Source: an uncultured Bacteroides sp. (GTDB taxonomy: Bacteria > Bacteroidota > Bacteroidia > Bacteroidales > Bacteroidaceae). Taken from it: a stretch of 64,000 bases of DNA. A program made the position numbers and the translations under genes. How positions within the stretch are numbered: the first letter of the stretch is position 1; each line of letters starts with the position of its first letter. Positions 17,011 through 25,711 of the stretch are shown one piece after another. The notes below the pieces were generated by a model that was not told the origin of the DNA, searched no databases, and worked only from the letters and a program-made list of their open reading frames with translations. The stretch covers positions 1-64,000 of the forward strand of contig CASDXF010000007.1 in the NCBI GenBank assembly GCA_949285075.1. The letters are read 5' to 3'.

Positions 17011-20000
17011 TTACTTCTTTATCGTAACAGATACCGGCCCCAACAATCCCGTACTCCTCAGCGGAGAATTTCCGTCAGGCCATCTTCTCACCCACGTCTT
17101 ACGCTTCTCTTCCGGTTGCTTGGCATCATACACCAAACGATTGTACCACGAACTGGTTACCTCTATCTTCAACGTATTATCGCCCTCACGCAACGCGTCC
17201 GTTATATCCACCTGATAAGGAGGAGCCCAAAGCGTACGCAACTCTTTACCGTTCACCTTTACTACGGCTATCATATCCACTTGCCCTAAGTCCAACACAT
17301 AGCTTGCGTTTTCCTGAATATTATCCATGCGAAAATCCGTCGTATAAGTGACGGTCCCCGCAAAGGCTTTCGCCTCGTCCGATACGTCCAAGTCTTTCCA
17401 CGCTTTCAATTCCTCCGTACGTACGGTAGCGGGCGCTCCCCACCCTAACGGATAGGAAAGTATCCATTCACCGGATACGGGTATCGTTTCCAAAGTTTTC
17501 TTGGAGTCACTTCGCATGTCCGTCCGCTCGGCATCCGCATCGTTACGGAATACGATGAAGCAAGAGCCCGCATAAGCCAAGTCAAGGGTAACGGTGGTTC
17601 GTCCGTCACCAGTAGACGTTCCCTCTATCGGAGTAATGACGCCAGTCTCGGGATTCCATAGTTCAACCTTCCCTTTATTCCGGAAACTTAAATTACCGTG
17701 AAACTCACCCCCTCTCGGCGCACATACGAAATACCAGTCCGCATCTTCCGTCTGCCGATGCGTCCACATCGCATTTCCTCCCGTCACATCCGGCTGAATC
17801 TTCAATTCTGTCAAAGCGTCGGCTAAAGACAACCCCGAAATAATGCGGCCTTTTCCGAGTTTCTTAACCTTTTCAACGGCAGCGCGTTTGCCCCAAATCT
17901 TTTGGACCGCCGCATCAAAACGCTTTTGCGCCTTTTCACCGCCCTTCAATGTAGCCAAGCCCCGAGGAGCCTCAGCGATTACGGTAGCTCCATCAACAAT
18001 CAGCGCATAAAGACGCTCCAACGTTTCCGGCAACATACGCCTATTTTCCGGAATCCATATTACTTTATAGCGTATTCCCTCCGGAGTTATCACCATCCCG
18101 TCTTCATCTATAAGCAAACGGTTCAACAGCACATCCGGATTACAATAATCATACTTATACCCTTCAGGAAAGGCCGCATTTTGGTCAGGCTTATGGTCCA
18201 TCTCATCCCCGATATACCATAATACATCAGAAACGGGTTTTCCTCGCTCTAACAAATAGCCGCACCGGGCGAAATACGCATTAAAAACCGGCATATGTTT
18301 CCACCACGTCTGCCCGCGCAAAAAGGGAGTGCCTATGCCCTGCCCTCCAAAAGAGGTACCGGGTTGCAGAAAACCAACCTGAGGATTGTGCGTATAGGTA
18401 TGAAAAACAAGATGAGAAACACCTTCTATCATATTCACATTAGCGACCTCTTTCAGTTGATACAAATGCTCGTCCCACGTATGAGCGAAAGAGGTAAACG
18501 CTTCAGCGGCTACCCGAGGCTTACCGTACATACGCGCCGCCGAAGCAGTCGGCTTGATGGGCTTGAAGTTTAAGGAACCTACATAACCGTCCGTAAAAGG
18601 TTGCCAAAACTCGCACATCGGCACATCAGCGTACTTAAAGTATTCCATCATATCCGTAGGAAAGACATCCCCCGCCGCCGTTTCGTAAGTAATGTCCAAC
18701 CCATTCCGCTTGGCCAAGACAGCCATGTTTCCAAAGAAGTTCTCAACAAGCAGATTATTCATCGTTGTTCTCCAATCACGCAAAAAGCGAGTCGTCGTTT
18801 CATGGTCGTCAATGACATATCCAAACACGGCAGGCAACCATTTACGCAACGGATAGTCCGTGATCCGCTCAAACGCCCGTTCCATTTCGGGAGTCCAAGT
18901 CTGTCTCTTGCATTCCCAACTGTCAAACAGCATCGCATTCAGCAACCCGCCTCCTAACGCTCCGTTGGAGAGCTTACCGATATAATTATCAAACTGGATA
19001 GTCGAGGCTTTCGCCGACAGCTTGTCACACTCCCAACCGGTTCCCTCAGGAGGGGCGGGACCATTTTTCATGCCCGTATTCACATTGCCTATCCGTAATA
19101 TCGTCCAGTTTCCTCTAGGCGCTTTCCAACGCAACGTGCCAGATTCATCCATCTTGTCGGAAACATCTATTATATCCTCCGACCGGATGAACGCCTCTTC
19201 CGATTGCGAGGGAAGTTCCCCGTTCCTTTCAATGCTGCCCAATGTCCATCCGGCCTCCGCTTCCCAATTATTCTTTCGGGCTGCCGAGAGCATATGGACA
19301 TACCTCAACGTCATGGGGTACTTATTGACTATCGATACACGGTACTCGTCCACTCCTTCCACTTCAGGACAGGCTAATGAAAGTGAACCGCCACCTTGCC
19401 AATTACTTTGGGGCAAATCCGTCTCAATCACCTTCCGCAAACTACCGTCAGGCATTATGGCCTCCACCGCAACAGTAACTCCCGGCTCATAGCACCAAAC
19501 GTGCGAAAAGCTTTCCGGATTAGGAAACTCTAAAGTTCGAAGAGTCACCGGCTCGTCAAACTTAACCTGAAACCAATGCGGAAGATCAGCCGTAACGGGC
19601 GGGAGCTGCAAGGCCGAGTTATCCTTTCCCGACAGCCATTCCAACTTAAAGTAATCTTCGTTGCTCTTAACCGACACGGGCTGAAGCGATTTGCCTGTAT
19701 CGTCTATCGGAGTAGGGAACGCCAACACCGCCACGTCCTTATAGTCACGCCAGTCCTCTCCTCCGTATTGAGGCTCAGGCAACCGGATTTCCGAGTCAGT
19801 TCCTCCCGCCACGTCCGTCCTACTCCAAACCAAATGCCTCATAGCGTCAGATGGCTGAATCCACGGCCCGCCGGCCATCGACCATCCCGGACAGTTCAGC
19901 ATGGTATAACGCAGTCCCAACCGACGACATTCTTTCGCCACGTGCTTTATCGTCTCCTCCCACTGCGGGCTAAGGCAGGCTATCGGATTTATCACCTGCG

Positions 20001-20292
20001 GCCAGACATCGTTATTAAAATGCCCGTGGAACAACTGAATACCCGCAAATCCCGCCTCCGCAATAGCCTCCAAATCCGCAGTAAGCCCTTCTTTCGAAAC
20101 GTTGCCCGCAATAAGATGAAACCATGTCTCGGGATAGTATACTCTGCCCGGAGAAGCAAACACTTGTTCGTCACGCAAACCGAACGCTCCCTCCAACTCG
20201 TCCGTTGAAGGGCATATCGGCGTTTGAGCGCAGATAAAGGACACGCCCGCAACGCTCATCTGCAAACTGAATAATAGACGTTTAATGTTCAT
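17011..20292 (-). CDS. GH106-type alpha-L-rhamnosidase candidate B
   Basis: 1093 residues with a signal peptide (MNIKRLLFSLQMSVAGVSF, cleavage near ICAQT) and no lipobox. WFHLIAGNVSKEGLTADLEA and NCPGWSMAGGPWIQPSDAM align with candidate A in the N-terminal catalytic barrel; LFDSWECKRQTWTPEMERAF and VAAEAFTSFAHTWDEH hold conserved acidic residues. The C-terminal sandwich has KVNGKELRTLWAPPYQVDIT, closely like A (KINGQYAGGAWTPPYRVDVT), and ends STGLLGPVSVTIKK. The two probably arose by duplication but have diverged over most of their length. It is 38 bases after the GH99-like gene. Confidence 0.87.
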   Translation of the reverse strand: MNIKRLLFSLQMSVAGVSFICAQTPICPSTDELEGAFGLRDEQVFASPGRVYYPETWFHLIAGNVSKEGLTADLEAIAEAGFAGIQLFHGHFNNDVWPQVINPIACLSPQWEETIKHVAKECRRLGLRYTMLNCPGWSMAGGPWIQPSDAMRHLVWSRTDVAGGTDSEIRLPEPQYGGEDWRDYKDVAVLAFPTPIDDTGKSLQPVSVKSNEDYFKLEWLSGKDNSALQLPPVTADLPHWFQVKFDEPVTLRTLEFPNPESFSHVWCYEPGVTVAVEAIMPDGSLRKVIETDLPQSNWQGGGSLSLACPEVEGVDEYRVSIVNKYPMTLRYVHMLSAARKNNWEAEAGWTLGSIERNGELPSQSEEAFIRSEDIIDVSDKMDESGTLRWKAPRGNWTILRIGNVNTGMKNGPAPPEGTGWECDKLSAKASTIQFDNYIGKLSNGALGGGLLNAMLFDSWECKRQTWTPEMERAFERITDYPLRKWLPAVFGYVIDDHETTTRFLRDWRTTMNNLLVENFFGNMAVLAKRNGLDITYETAAGDVFPTDMMEYFKYADVPMCEFWQPFTDGYVGSLNFKPIKPTASAARMYGKPRVAAEAFTSFAHTWDEHLYQLKEVANVNMIEGVSHLVFHTYTHNPQVGFLQPGTSFGGQGIGTPFLRGQTWWKHMPVFNAYFARCGYLLERGKPVSDVLWYIGDEMDHKPDQNAAFPEGYKYDYCNPDVLLNRLLIDEDGMVITPEGIRYKVIWIPENRRMLPETLERLYALIVDGATVIAEAPRGLATLKGGEKAQKRFDAAVQKIWGKRAAVEKVKKLGKGRIISGLSLADALTELKIQPDVTGGNAMWTHRQTEDADWYFVCAPRGGEFHGNLSFRNKGKVELWNPETGVITPIEGTSTGDGRTTVTLDLAYAGSCFIVFRNDADAERTDMRSDSKKTLETIPVSGEWILSYPLGWGAPATVRTEELKAWKDLDVSDEAKAFAGTVTYTTDFRMDNIQENASYVLDLGQVDMIAVVKVNGKELRTLWAPPYQVDITDALREGDNTLKIEVTSSWYNRLVYDAKQPEEKRKTWVRRWPDGNSPLRSTGLLGPVSVTIKK

Positions 20293-20330
20293 AGCAAGTA
20301 ATGTTTTGTTTATAGCGTAACTGTCCGGAC

Positions 20331-21515
20331 TTATTCCCCTTCTCCAAACACTTTCTTCACCGCTTCCAAATAACCATACTTATACAACGTATCGGGCTCC
20401 AAACAGCTACCTTCGGCCCATTCGTTCCAAGCGTTAATCGTAACCAAAGGAACCTGATCCGGATGTTCATCCACATACCGCTTGGCCTTATACAGGAACT
20501 TTTCCAGCTTCTCCGGAGTCACTCCGGACACAGCCGGCTGCGCTTCGCCCGGATAGCGCGGATTCGGGTCCCAATCGATAGAAACGTGAGGGAAGTATGG
20601 AACGGAGAAGCTCCGGTCGAATTCCTCATACTTGGCAACCGCCTGCTCACCCCATGCGGCGTAGTCCTGATTTGTAGGAACGAAATGACACCATTGATAG
20701 TTCGTCAGGCTTTCGATGCCCAAGAACTTAACGGTATTTTCTTGAGTGGAGGAAGTGTCTCCGGGAGTAGCGGAAATCGTCGCAGGAAGAGCACCCCACA
20801 GTATGGCCTGCACATGCACCCCCTTCAAGCCCGAGTCTACACATTTCCTCCTAAAACGGTCCAAAGCCTTCTTAGCCTCCTCCATGCCTCCCAAGCCGTT
20901 GATAAAAGTTCCTAGTTCATAAATGGCGAATACCGGCTTGCCGTCTATCTTATAATAATTTGGCCGAGAGAAATAATCCTTTATAATGTGATCCGTAAAG
21001 CGGTCGAAGATTTCCGCCGTCACCTCCCCGCGCCAATAGACCTTACTTTTGTCCGGCTCGTTCGGGTCTATATATGCGGTATGTGTATGATTAGCCCACA
21101 TCAGGTAAAACCTCATCTTCTTGTTATTCCTCGCCTTCAGAAAGCCTTCGTTCAATACCCGCTCCAAGAAAGGCTTGTCATCGTACCAGTACCAGTCAAA
21201 GATAAAGGTGTTTACCCCATACTTCAAGGCCGTGTCAATCACCTTTTCCTGCACCTTCGGGTCGGCCTCGTCCAGATAGCCCCATAAAGGCACGCGGGGT
21301 TGCCGATGTCCCTCGAACTTAGGCTTCGCCTTATAAACCGCTTCCCATTCGCCTTTCCCGTCATGGAAAATATTCATCTCGTCGAAACGAGGATCATCAT
21401 GATAGGCCGGCCAGACATATGCCGCCACATCGTATTGGGGCTGAGTCCGTTGGGAAAAGACGGACAAGCCAAACGAAAGCGAAAAGCACAATAAACAAAA
21501 CAATCTCATATACAT
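20331..21515 (-). CDS. GH99-like / WbsX-type exported glycosidase candidate
   Basis: 394 residues with a signal peptide (MYMRLFCLLCFSLSFGLSV, then FSQRT). It fits the WbsX/GH99-like family: DVAAYVWPAYHDDPRFDE at the start, FIFDWYWYDDKPFLERVL, MRFYLMWANHTHTAY and the C-terminal INAWNEWAEGSCLEP, where the paired Glu residues are the recognised signature. GH99 enzymes are endo-acting mannosidases; WbsX-like members occur in both O-antigen clusters and PULs and their specificity is not settled. Here it leads a run with two GH106-type genes, so a backbone-cleaving or debranching role next to rhamnose removal is plausible (inference). Confidence 0.85.
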   Translation of the reverse strand: MYMRLFCLLCFSLSFGLSVFSQRTQPQYDVAAYVWPAYHDDPRFDEMNIFHDGKGEWEAVYKAKPKFEGHRQPRVPLWGYLDEADPKVQEKVIDTALKYGVNTFIFDWYWYDDKPFLERVLNEGFLKARNNKKMRFYLMWANHTHTAYIDPNEPDKSKVYWRGEVTAEIFDRFTDHIIKDYFSRPNYYKIDGKPVFAIYELGTFINGLGGMEEAKKALDRFRRKCVDSGLKGVHVQAILWGALPATISATPGDTSSTQENTVKFLGIESLTNYQWCHFVPTNQDYAAWGEQAVAKYEEFDRSFSVPYFPHVSIDWDPNPRYPGEAQPAVSGVTPEKLEKFLYKAKRYVDEHPDQVPLVTINAWNEWAEGSCLEPDTLYKYGYLEAVKKVFGEGE

Positions 21516-21538
21516 TTCTTCTTTAATACCTTCTAGCG

Positions 21539-21546
21539 CAAAGATA
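21539..21546 (-). promoter_or_regulatory. TATCTTTG -7 box before the GH99-like/GH106 operon
   Basis: TATCTTTG on the minus strand matches TAnnTTTG and lies 23 bases before the ATG. The -33 region is only AT-rich (no TTTG), which would suit a promoter that needs an activator such as the adjacent AraC protein. Confidence 0.45.
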
Positions 21547-21618
21547 TGGAATCATAATTGAAAAAATAATTAGATTTTTGATTTGAATCCTTCGTTTTTT
21601 GACAGTTTTCCCTTCATT

Positions 21619-22500
21619 TTATCCAACAATATAGGCCGTCCGATAGACGGATGGCGGAACTCCCATGTAAAACTTGAACAAAGAAGAAAAATAAACTGCG
21701 CTCTTATAACGCAGATATTCCGCAATCTTAGCTATGCTCCAATCTGTATTCATAAGCAACGAGCGCGCGGTCTGCAACTTCAGTTCCATAATGTAATGCT
21801 TAAACGATACGTTGGTGTATTCCCTAAACATCTTCTGAAAGGCTCCATACTCCAACTGAAGCCGCCTTGCCACTTCTCGCGGCGTTATTCCGTCCAGATA
21901 GTTGTCCCTCATCAGCTCATGCGCATTCCGTATGAGCAGCCAATCCTTATTTTTCACGTCACATCCGCTCGTGCCGTGATATAGTGCTAAGGACAGAATC
22001 GCATTAGCCAACCCCGCCAACACCTGCTGATACCCCGCCTTCTCCTCCATCGCTATTTCTTGCGCCCGCCGGTAATAGCTCAGCACGTCCTCGCAGACAC
22101 CTATCAAAAACACTCGCCTTGTAATGTCTAGGCATCCATTGTGAAACCAATTGTCCACATCCAGCCCACGCAGTCCTATCCAATGTTCATGCCATCCGGT
22201 CTTTATATCCGGAGCGTAGCTATGCCATGTGTAAGGCGGTATGATTAGCATCGTACCGGGCAGAAGCAGCGTTTTTTTCCCCGACTGGAAAAAGCAGGTC
22301 CCTTGCCCTCTCGATATGTAGATAAACTGGTAATTGTCCAATATACGCCCATTATCCTGAGCAAAGCAATAATTCTCCGGATGCCCGGCAGGAGGATAAG
22401 AATCATACCCAGACGGGATATCCGCACTACCTACATTATCTACAACAATCCCCCAAAGGAGGTCTTTCTTGTTACTTACCAAATATTTGAAATTCTCCAT
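21619..22500 (-). CDS. AraC-family PUL regulator 1
   Basis: 293 residues. The N-terminal ligand domain (WGIVVDNVGSADIPSGYDSY, GTMLIIPPYTWHSYAP, GWHEHWIGLRG) is cupin-like with His residues at the expected turns. The C-terminal pair of helix-turn-helix motifs covers about residues 190-290: LDGITPREVARRLQLEYGAF and WSIAKIAEYLRYKSAVYFSS, then GVPPSVYRTA. It is a clear paralogue of the regulator at 37076 across its full length (LDNYQFIYISRGQGTC against LDNYQFIYISHGRGTC). It sits alone between two enzyme runs on the same strand and probably activates part of the PUL in response to a rhamnose-derived sugar (inference). Confidence 0.93.
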   Translation of the reverse strand: MENFKYLVSNKKDLLWGIVVDNVGSADIPSGYDSYPPAGHPENYCFAQDNGRILDNYQFIYISRGQGTCFFQSGKKTLLLPGTMLIIPPYTWHSYAPDIKTGWHEHWIGLRGLDVDNWFHNGCLDITRRVFLIGVCEDVLSYYRRAQEIAMEEKAGYQQVLAGLANAILSLALYHGTSGCDVKNKDWLLIRNAHELMRDNYLDGITPREVARRLQLEYGAFQKMFREYTNVSFKHYIMELKLQTARSLLMNTDWSIAKIAEYLRYKSAVYFSSLFKFYMGVPPSVYRTAYIVG

Positions 22501-22563
22501 ACTCCGTTTCGCTTACAATGAAACAACACATCGCCTTTCTTTACTCTTCGCAACCCGTTTTTG

Positions 22564-22651
22564 CCGAATAGCCCAACATGAAGTCGTGCATTGCCCGATG
22601 CATAACCCTGCATTGGCCGATGCACAACTTCGCGTCGCCCGATGCGCCGAA
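22564..22651. repeat. 22-base-period array, GCAT/ATGC class
   Basis: Units 22586-22607, 22608-22629 and 22630-22651, preceded by a weaker unit at 22564-22585. The best two read TGCATTGCCCGATGCA and TGCATTGGCCGATGCA, i.e. GCAT and ATGC arms around a short loop. It fills the gap between the araC gene and the end of GH106-type candidate C. The array at 36500 is related. Confidence 0.75.
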
Positions 22652-22655
22652 TCAG

Positions 22656-25600
22656 TCATCGCATAGACAAGCTCACACTTCCCGAGATGCCGGCATCGTA
22701 CAAGTTCAGGTTAGGAATGCCCCACTGCCACAGCCGAAGCTGATTAATGTCGTCCAACATCCACATCCGGTTAGCAATCAGGTTCCCTACCCTTATCGTC
22801 AGCTTGTTTTCTCCTTTCTTCAGCTTATCGGAAACGTCAAAGCGGAAAGGAGGCCATAAGCGGGCGCCGACCGACTCACCGTTTACAAACACCTCGGCCA
22901 TATACCTCACCTTGTCCAGTTCGACGAGCATCTCGTCCGAAACCTCATCCAACGTTACAGTAGTCGTATAATCCACATATCCGGTATACTGCTGCAATCC
23001 CCATTCATACCATGAACGCAGCCCGGTCACCTCCGTATCCCCCACAACAAAGGCTATCGGAGCCAACGGGATCTTTTGCTCTTCCTCATTCATGACGAAT
23101 CCCAACAAGCCCGAAGAAGTCGGCAACGTCACCTTTCTGTCCTCTACCTTCAGGCGATTACCGTCAATCCAGATATCCCGTCCAAGCATATACTCTGGCA
23201 AGATGACCTCCCTCGCGCCGATAGGAATATTCATTCTCCAATACACGTGCTTGTCCTTCAGGTTCGATCGCTTCGCGTAATATATCCAACTCGCAGCGTC
23301 GTAATCCGGTTGCAGCTTCTTCTCGTCAACCCGCACGTCCGGCGTATAGAGCACCTTCGCCGTCACCTTACGAACCGTATCCTGATTCACGTAAGACAGA
23401 TGCCATTTGCCGCCCAACGTCCGTTTCTCCAATTTCTCCGGTTCGTCGGCCGCCTTCTCTTCCAACGGTTCCTTGTCCGGATTGAAAGCCAACCAATACG
23501 CCTCGTAAGGATTCAGCGTCAACGACACCTTCTGATAGCCATTTTCCTCCTCCGACACGACCGGACGTATCTCTCCCGTCTCGCAATCCCATATCTCGGC
23601 TCTGCCCTCTCCGTCCCGCAGCCATGCGGTAAAACGTTTCAACGTATCCGTATTGTTAGCCATCCAATACAGATGGGTGCCATCCATATTCCGGTGAGCC
23701 GTATACAGACGGTTCGCACGCTCAAAGCGCATTTGAAGCGTGACGTTCTCCCTCAAGGCGGCAATCATCCTGCCTTGCTTGTCCGGCTCGCCCGACAAGT
23801 TAAGGAGAGTAGGCTGAGCCTTCAGCGCCTCCGTCCGCTTCTGAATCTCCGAATCATTCAAGCCGTAATCCGGGGAACCGACCGGAAGCTCGCCGAGCGC
23901 GATGACCGTTCCTCCCGCCTCCGCAAACTCCGCTATCTTATTCAATGAGGAACGGGATATGACCGGAACGGGAGGAAGAACTACGGCGTAGAAGTCATGA
24001 CCGTTAATCGTCAACTTCGTCTCATTCTCCGAGCGCGTCACCTTTCCGTTCTCCAAATAATGCTTATCCCCTATCAAGAAATCGATGCTCGCCTCGTTCA
24101 GCTTCCGCATCGTTTCCGAATAGACCACGTTCGCGTCAACCGCCCGCTTGTCCCATGCGCCTTCGTTCCTCGCGTTATTCGTAAAGCAAACGTCCGAGAA
24201 AGCCCATACGGTTTCCATCGGGCTGACCAACAACACATCCGCCATCAAGCTACTCTGGCGTGTAACGAACGATGCCCGCCGAGCGAAGTCCGTCCAATAA
24301 TGCATATACGGCCAATAAGGATTATCCGTAAACCAATCGGTCGGGAAAGGAACCGTTTCCAGTTTACGGTTCATATAGATACCGTGAGGCACAATGTGGC
24401 TCACTCCGAACGAGGTAACGGAGTTTACCGTCATCTTCATCATCTCCGGAGTCTGTACCCATCCGGCTACGCCCATAATCTCGCTCATGAACGGCCGTCC
24501 CTCAAACTCGGCTACGGACTGTACCTCCTTAAAGTCATGCACATCCTGCGACTTCATCTCCAAACAATCGTTACCCGGCATGGTCACCGCCCTCGTAATC
24601 CGCATCAAGTCGCCAACCGCCATCGTTTCCAACTGCAAGGATTCCTCCCACAGATTAGAGATATAGTACATATTACGCTCCTTCAGCCATCCGACCAACG
24701 GCGAGAAGTAACAATCGATATATACATCCGAAACCACGTCGAACCAGTCGTAACGGGCCTTAGCGAAAAGACCGTCCTTGTCGTTCTCCGTCAACAAAGG
24801 AAGCCATAAGCGCATATCTCTTCCCGTTTTCTCCAGATACCGTTCTGCCAAGTAGTCCGACCACGCCATTTGCCAACCGTAGTCACCCTCGTTATCCACG
24901 AACACGCCCGGCATTGTCGTTCCCATCTCCGTTCCGAAACGCTTGGCATACTGCTCATGTACCATCGGAATGAAGACCTCCATCAGTTTGGGGTTCAAAT
25001 AGTTCACCCTTCCTCCGTCAATGCCCGGATGATGGCTTATCTTGTAGGTATAGAGTATCCAGTCATTTCCTTCAGGCGCTTTCCAACTGATAGTGTCGTT
25101 TTCTCCATTTATCAGTTGAAGCGAAGCCGCATCCAACTTGCCGTCCGTCGCCTTCTTTCCAACCACGACAAAGTCCACCTTTCCACGGCCAAACGTATCG
25201 CCCGCCTTCACCTCATATCTTGTCCACCACAAATACTCGGCTTCCAAGTCCGGATGCTGTTCCAATACCCTACCGGCCGCCTGCCCGCTTGGCCAGTTAT
25301 AGTCATCGCAATAGCCTAAAGTCATTCCGTTCCGCTTGGCCGACTGCACGGCATTACCCACAGCATTAAACCATGTATCCGACAAATACTGTTCTACCGG
25401 AAGCGCAGGAGTGTTCGCGTCAAACCCCGACCTCGGGTGAGCATATCCCGGATTCAGCCGCTGTCTCGCCATCTCCTCGGCCATTCCGGCGGCAAAGCGT
25501 TCATCCCTTATCGTATCATCCCAGAACCAGAACGTGTGGGGAGCGTAAAACATGGGCGGTTCCTTAAACATCTCTCGGACCTCACTCGATGTATACTCTT

Positions 25601-25676
25601 TCTGCCACTCGGGCAAACGGTCGCCGCAAGAGACGCAAATGGCGCAACATATAGCTATACCTACAAACTTTTTCAT
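22656..25676 (-). CDS. GH106-like glycosidase candidate C (divergent, probable lipoprotein)
   Basis: About 1006 residues from MKKFVGIAICC (25676; an ATG at 25685 adds three). The signal ends VSCGD, a lipobox-like site with Cys at -3, which is unusual. The barrel start YAPHTFWFWDDTIRDERF and YCDDYNWPSGQAAGRVLEQH correspond to the WFW and GW..GG motifs of candidates A and B but are strongly diverged: the GGPW is replaced by SGQAAG. PGVFVDNEGDYGWQMAW and PFMSEIMGVAGWVQTP hold acidic residues that may be catalytic. The C-terminal sandwich VFVNGESVGARLWPPFRFDV is retained. It follows the GH78 gene by 26-35 bases, so the two are likely made together. Confidence 0.75.
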   Translation of the reverse strand: MKKFVGIAICCAICVSCGDRLPEWQKEYTSSEVREMFKEPPMFYAPHTFWFWDDTIRDERFAAGMAEEMARQRLNPGYAHPRSGFDANTPALPVEQYLSDTWFNAVGNAVQSAKRNGMTLGYCDDYNWPSGQAAGRVLEQHPDLEAEYLWWTRYEVKAGDTFGRGKVDFVVVGKKATDGKLDAASLQLINGENDTISWKAPEGNDWILYTYKISHHPGIDGGRVNYLNPKLMEVFIPMVHEQYAKRFGTEMGTTMPGVFVDNEGDYGWQMAWSDYLAERYLEKTGRDMRLWLPLLTENDKDGLFAKARYDWFDVVSDVYIDCYFSPLVGWLKERNMYYISNLWEESLQLETMAVGDLMRITRAVTMPGNDCLEMKSQDVHDFKEVQSVAEFEGRPFMSEIMGVAGWVQTPEMMKMTVNSVTSFGVSHIVPHGIYMNRKLETVPFPTDWFTDNPYWPYMHYWTDFARRASFVTRQSSLMADVLLVSPMETVWAFSDVCFTNNARNEGAWDKRAVDANVVYSETMRKLNEASIDFLIGDKHYLENGKVTRSENETKLTINGHDFYAVVLPPVPVISRSSLNKIAEFAEAGGTVIALGELPVGSPDYGLNDSEIQKRTEALKAQPTLLNLSGEPDKQGRMIAALRENVTLQMRFERANRLYTAHRNMDGTHLYWMANNTDTLKRFTAWLRDGEGRAEIWDCETGEIRPVVSEEENGYQKVSLTLNPYEAYWLAFNPDKEPLEEKAADEPEKLEKRTLGGKWHLSYVNQDTVRKVTAKVLYTPDVRVDEKKLQPDYDAASWIYYAKRSNLKDKHVYWRMNIPIGAREVILPEYMLGRDIWIDGNRLKVEDRKVTLPTSSGLLGFVMNEEEQKIPLAPIAFVVGDTEVTGLRSWYEWGLQQYTGYVDYTTTVTLDEVSDEMLVELDKVRYMAEVFVNGESVGARLWPPFRFDVSDKLKKGENKLTIRVGNLIANRMWMLDDINQLRLWQWGIPNLNLYDAGISGSVSLSMR

Positions 25677-25711
25677 ACGTAACAATGTTTTATGTTTTTG
25701 TCTTTCATCTT

